A DNA stretch of 7,348 nt from G039029935 sp039029935 (lineage in GTDB: Bacteria > Chloroflexota > Anaerolineae > Caldilineales > Caldilineaceae): contig JBCCFC010000690.1 in NCBI GenBank assembly GCA_039029935.1, positions 1-7,348 of the forward strand. Reading direction: 5' to 3'. Below, piece after piece: positions 5,462 to 7,348 of this stretch; positions within the stretch are counted from its first letter, which is position 1, and every line of letters begins with the position of its first letter. The translations under genes and the position numbers were made by a program. The notes under the pieces were generated by a model. It ran no database searches and was not told the origin of the DNA. It saw only the letters and a list, made by a program, of their open reading frames with translations.

Positions 5462-7147
5462 CTATAAGGATAACAGAAGTTTGCGAATTGGTGAAATTAT
5501 CCGCTGAATCAATAGCGAACGAATTGCACCCACTTCGGAGACACCTAATAACTGTAACCCGATGCCATAGATCACTACGCCGATGAAAGAAACAATAGCA
5601 ACATACCCTGCGTCCACCACAAAGCGAAACAAGCTCGAATCCGCTTGCTGGAGCAAGCCTGTATACACGGGCATGCTTATAGACTGAATTGCCAACACTG
5701 CCCCCAACATAGCCACAGCACTCACACTAATTTTGATCAATCCATCGCGTAACCCACGCCGGAATCCTGCTCCAGCATGATTGGCCCGCCACAGAATGAA
5801 TCCGAGCATGATGAGAGCATGGCTCGCTTGCTTGGCAGAATCGGCCCAGACCAATCCCAAATAGCCAAGTGATTCTAGCAATCCGTAGGCCACTAGCATA
5901 TAGACACCTACACTCACTACACCCACAACGGCAGGCAAAATCGTATTGTTCCGTGCATAAAATGCGTAATTCAGCGGAAAGTCAATGGCCGCAAAGATCA
6001 TGCCGACGACATAGATTTCCAGCGCCAATGTGACTTGTAGGGTATCCTGCGTGGTAAAATCGCCACGCTCAAAGAGCATTCTCGTCATCGATGCCCCCAT
6101 GCACCAGAGCATGATGGCTGCGGGGGCGATGAGTAACAACACCATGCGCAGTCCCCGTATCAGTGTCTGCTGATAGGCATCTTCGTTCCCTTGTGAAAAA
6201 TGTTGGCTCAACGTCGGTAGTGCCGCCAGTGCAATGGCAACGCTGATCAACCCAAGCGGCATCTGTTGTAACGTTGTTGCATTTGCCATCCACGCAATGC
6301 TTTGCTCGCCCGTGCTGCTGGCAAGCCGTCGATCCAGCCCAATCTGAAAGACACTGACCACCAGCCCTGCTGCGATGGGTGTGTACAATGCCAAAATTTT
6401 TGCCAATGCCGGATGTTGCCAGCGTAGGAACGTGCGTCGCAGTTGTTGCCATAGTTCTGGTTCTGTGCGAAAGAGGTCCCAAGCCATCACTAACATCTGC
6501 GCAAGACTGCCGCTGAGGATGCCGATGGCAAGGCTGGTGACACCGAGTGATGAGGCAAAGAGTGGGGCGCAGATGACAATACCCGTGTTGTAGATAGCAG
6601 TGGCGAGCGCAGGATAGGTGAAGCGCTGACGTGCATAGAGAATGGCGGTTAAAACACCTGCCATGCTAAATAGCCAGACAGCAGGGGCGACCAATCGAAT
6701 CAATGAAACAGTTAATGGTAGGAGGGTGGCATCAAACTCATCCAAGCCAGCGGCGAGTAACCATGCCACCTGTGGGGCAGCGATTTCAAGGATGATGACA
6801 AGAATGGCGAGTACTGCACTAAAGAGACTAAGCAGGACAGCCGCAAGACGCGTAAAGTCCCGTTTCTCTTGACGACCAGCATAGTCGCTGAGGACGGGAA
6901 CCAGTGCTGCACTGAGCATGCCGCCGACCAGAAAGTCATAGAAAAGTGTCGGTACTTGGCTGGCAACGCGGAATGCGCTGACTTGACCGCTGGCCCCAAA
7001 GAAGTAGGCGATGACGACTTCACGCAGTAGCCCTAAGATGCGGCTGGCTGCGTTGCCGATGGAGAGGAGGGTTGCGCTGCGGGCTAAGGTTTGGGTTGAT
7101 TCTTGTTGGGTTGATTCTTGTTGGTTTGGTTCAGATTGGTGTGTGAT
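5462..7147 (-). CDS. murJ: MurJ/MviN family lipid II flippase (MOP superfamily)
   Basis: MurJ moves lipid-linked peptidoglycan precursor across the cytoplasmic membrane. Reading from 7147 gives 561 aa: a polar N-terminus with QESTQQESTQ (10-19), then SRILGLLREVVIAYFFG (35-51), LVGGMLSAALVPVLSDYA (73-90), MPLGLISVAIALAALPTLS (296-314) and the typical LFERGDF (358-364), with about 14 hydrophobic segments overall. Family identity is firm. The first in-frame ATG (6919) is residue 77, inside the second helix, so it cannot be the true start. Upstream to the TGA at 7211-7213 there is no ATG, GTG or TTG. ATC at 7145-7147 overlaps the preceding stop as TAATC and has GGAGA 7 bases upstream, so I place the start there. 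A CTG at 7174 is the weaker alternative. By alignment with E. coli MurJ, R18 and R24 are kept (R36, R42), but D39, R52, R270 and E273 correspond to Ser57, Tyr70, Thr292 and Gln295. No clear terminator follows. Confidence 0.94.
   Translation of the reverse strand: MTHQSEPNQQESTQQESTQTLARSATLLSIGNAASRILGLLREVVIAYFFGASGQVSAFRVASQVPTLFYDFLVGGMLSAALVPVLSDYAGRQEKRDFTRLAAVLLSLFSAVLAILVIILEIAAPQVAWLLAAGLDEFDATLLPLTVSLIRLVAPAVWLFSMAGVLTAILYARQRFTYPALATAIYNTGIVICAPLFASSLGVTSLAIGILSGSLAQMLVMAWDLFRTEPELWQQLRRTFLRWQHPALAKILALYTPIAAGLVVSVFQIGLDRRLASSTGEQSIAWMANATTLQQMPLGLISVAIALAALPTLSQHFSQGNEDAYQQTLIRGLRMVLLLIAPAAIMLWCMGASMTRMLFERGDFTTQDTLQVTLALEIYVVGMIFAAIDFPLNYAFYARNNTILPAVVGVVSVGVYMLVAYGLLESLGYLGLVWADSAKQASHALIMLGFILWRANHAGAGFRRGLRDGLIKISVSAVAMLGAVLAIQSISMPVYTGLLQQADSSLFRFVVDAGYVAIVSFIGVVIYGIGLQLLGVSEVGAIRSLLIQRIISPIRKLLLSL
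7091..7120. repeat. Perfect 15-bp tandem duplication in the 5' part of murJ
   Basis: TTGGGTTGATTCTTG occurs at 7091-7105 and again at 7106-7120; a third degenerate copy may begin at 7121. On the coding (minus) strand it encodes QESTQ twice in the polar N-terminal tail ahead of the first membrane helix, so length change would be tolerated. Confidence 0.9.
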
Positions 7148-7159
7148 TAAGCGATCTCC
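7145..7159 (-). promoter_or_regulatory. Ribosome binding site and TAATC stop/start overlap deciding the murJ start
   Basis: On the minus strand GGAGA (7159-7155) is followed after 7 bases by ATC (7147-7145) in the murJ frame. The ATC shares its A with the TAA (7149-7147) that ends the upstream frame, giving TAATC where the common coupled arrangement is TAATG. This is the only place upstream of the first helix with both a ribosome site and a one-base-off start codon. Confidence 0.6.
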
Positions 7160-7348
7160 AGACTTTTTTGCCAGAGTTGGCTCATTTCTGGGAAGTCGGT
7201 TTCGATTCCATCAGGGAGCTTAGATGGGTTATGTTGATATGGGTTATGCAAATGCAAAGAATGCCTCCTCGTGTTTCGGAAACGTGACATTAAACAATTT
7301 ACTCGCCTCTTGTAGTGAATCATCCATTATGGGATTTTCAAATTCAAA
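7147..7348 (-). pseudogene. C-terminal end of an unidentified gene upstream of murJ, apparent +1 frame break
   Basis: From the window edge one frame reads 34 codons, FEFENPIMDDSL...FFAFA, to a TAA at 7244-7246. In the frame shifted by one base, sequence beyond that point reads HNPYQHNPSKLPDG (about 7205-7250) and continues through ETDFPEMSQLWQKSLEIA to a TAA at 7147-7149, which overlaps the proposed murJ start by one base. Both halves look like ordinary protein, while the out-of-frame alternatives are Arg/His-rich and unlike protein. The simplest reading is one gene with one extra base between about 7247 and 7275 (for example in the TTCTTTGCATTTGC stretch), either a real mutation or a sequence error. 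Two separate short genes are possible: GAGGAGG lies before a TTG in the second frame. HNPYQ/HNPSK is again a 15-bp tandem repeat. The function is not recognised. Confidence 0.48.
7220..7249. repeat. Degenerate 15-bp tandem duplication upstream of murJ
   Basis: ATGGGTTATG occurs at 7224-7233 and 7239-7248, a period of 15 bases. On the minus strand it encodes HNPYQ then HNPSK in the frame that ends at 7147, which supports that frame being the coding one here. It lies next to the apparent frame break. Confidence 0.7.

Noticed and set aside
6069..6482. 137-codon minus-strand frame inside murJ
   Set aside because: It is a shifted frame of the murJ coding region, Thr/Arg/His-rich and without membrane helices.
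7011..7223. Plus-strand frame with a WVDSCWVDSCW repeat
   Set aside because: It is the antisense reading of the 15-bp tandem repeat in the murJ N-terminus.
7147..7323. 58-codon minus-strand gene from an ATG at 7323
   Set aside because: Its first half is Arg/His-rich and lies out of frame with the more protein-like reading from the window edge; only its second half looks coding.

Overview
The window looks like bacterial chromosome, most likely from the Chloroflexota (an Anaerolineae-like lineage). That guess rests on the style of the MurJ homologue, on a small Lys-rich tail-anchored membrane protein, and on the mix of an L-rhamnose kinase with an archaeal-type ATPase. No rRNA, tRNA, insertion sequence or CRISPR array is visible. 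Both ends of the window carry gene fragments whose reading frames appear broken.

Plus-strand block, 1-3572. The first 209 bases hold the C-terminal end of a RecG-like/HATPase_c_4 ATP-binding protein whose frame is interrupted at 39-41. Ten bases later starts rhaB (rhamnulokinase, 515 aa). After a 23-base gap comes a 593-aa P-loop ATPase with a middle winged-helix region and a C-terminal PD-(D/E)XK nuclease-like domain with its acidic and Lys residues in place. This gene looks more A/T-rich than rhaB and has no obvious functional link to it.

Middle block, 3578-5344. An 88-aa two-helix membrane protein (minus) and a 266-aa multi-pass membrane protein (plus) are divergent, and their start codons share one CATG. 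Downstream of the 266-aa gene are about 400 bases without a gene. They hold a short hairpin-rich tandem repeat family, an intrinsic terminator with a 12-bp stem, and a second terminator with a 15-bp stem that probably works in both directions. A 98-aa tail-anchored protein (minus) follows, with a good promoter candidate that contains a 14-bp perfect palindrome.

Minus-strand block, 5462-7348. A MurJ/MviN family flippase (561 aa by my start) is preceded by the end of an unidentified gene. No ATG, GTG or TTG start lies in the murJ frame upstream of the conserved first helix. A Shine-Dalgarno GGAGA and a TAATC stop/start overlap instead point to an AUC start codon, or to a changed ATG. The upstream gene fragment seems to need a +1 shift to read through.

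Three genes (rhaB, murJ and the fragment at the right edge) each carry a 15-bp tandem duplication adding an in-frame pentapeptide repeat. This looks like a shared mutational habit of the genome. I see no clear, complete novel system. The most unusual signals are the AUC-type start of murJ together with its lost charged residues, the ATPase-nuclease, and the hairpin repeats with competing pairings.
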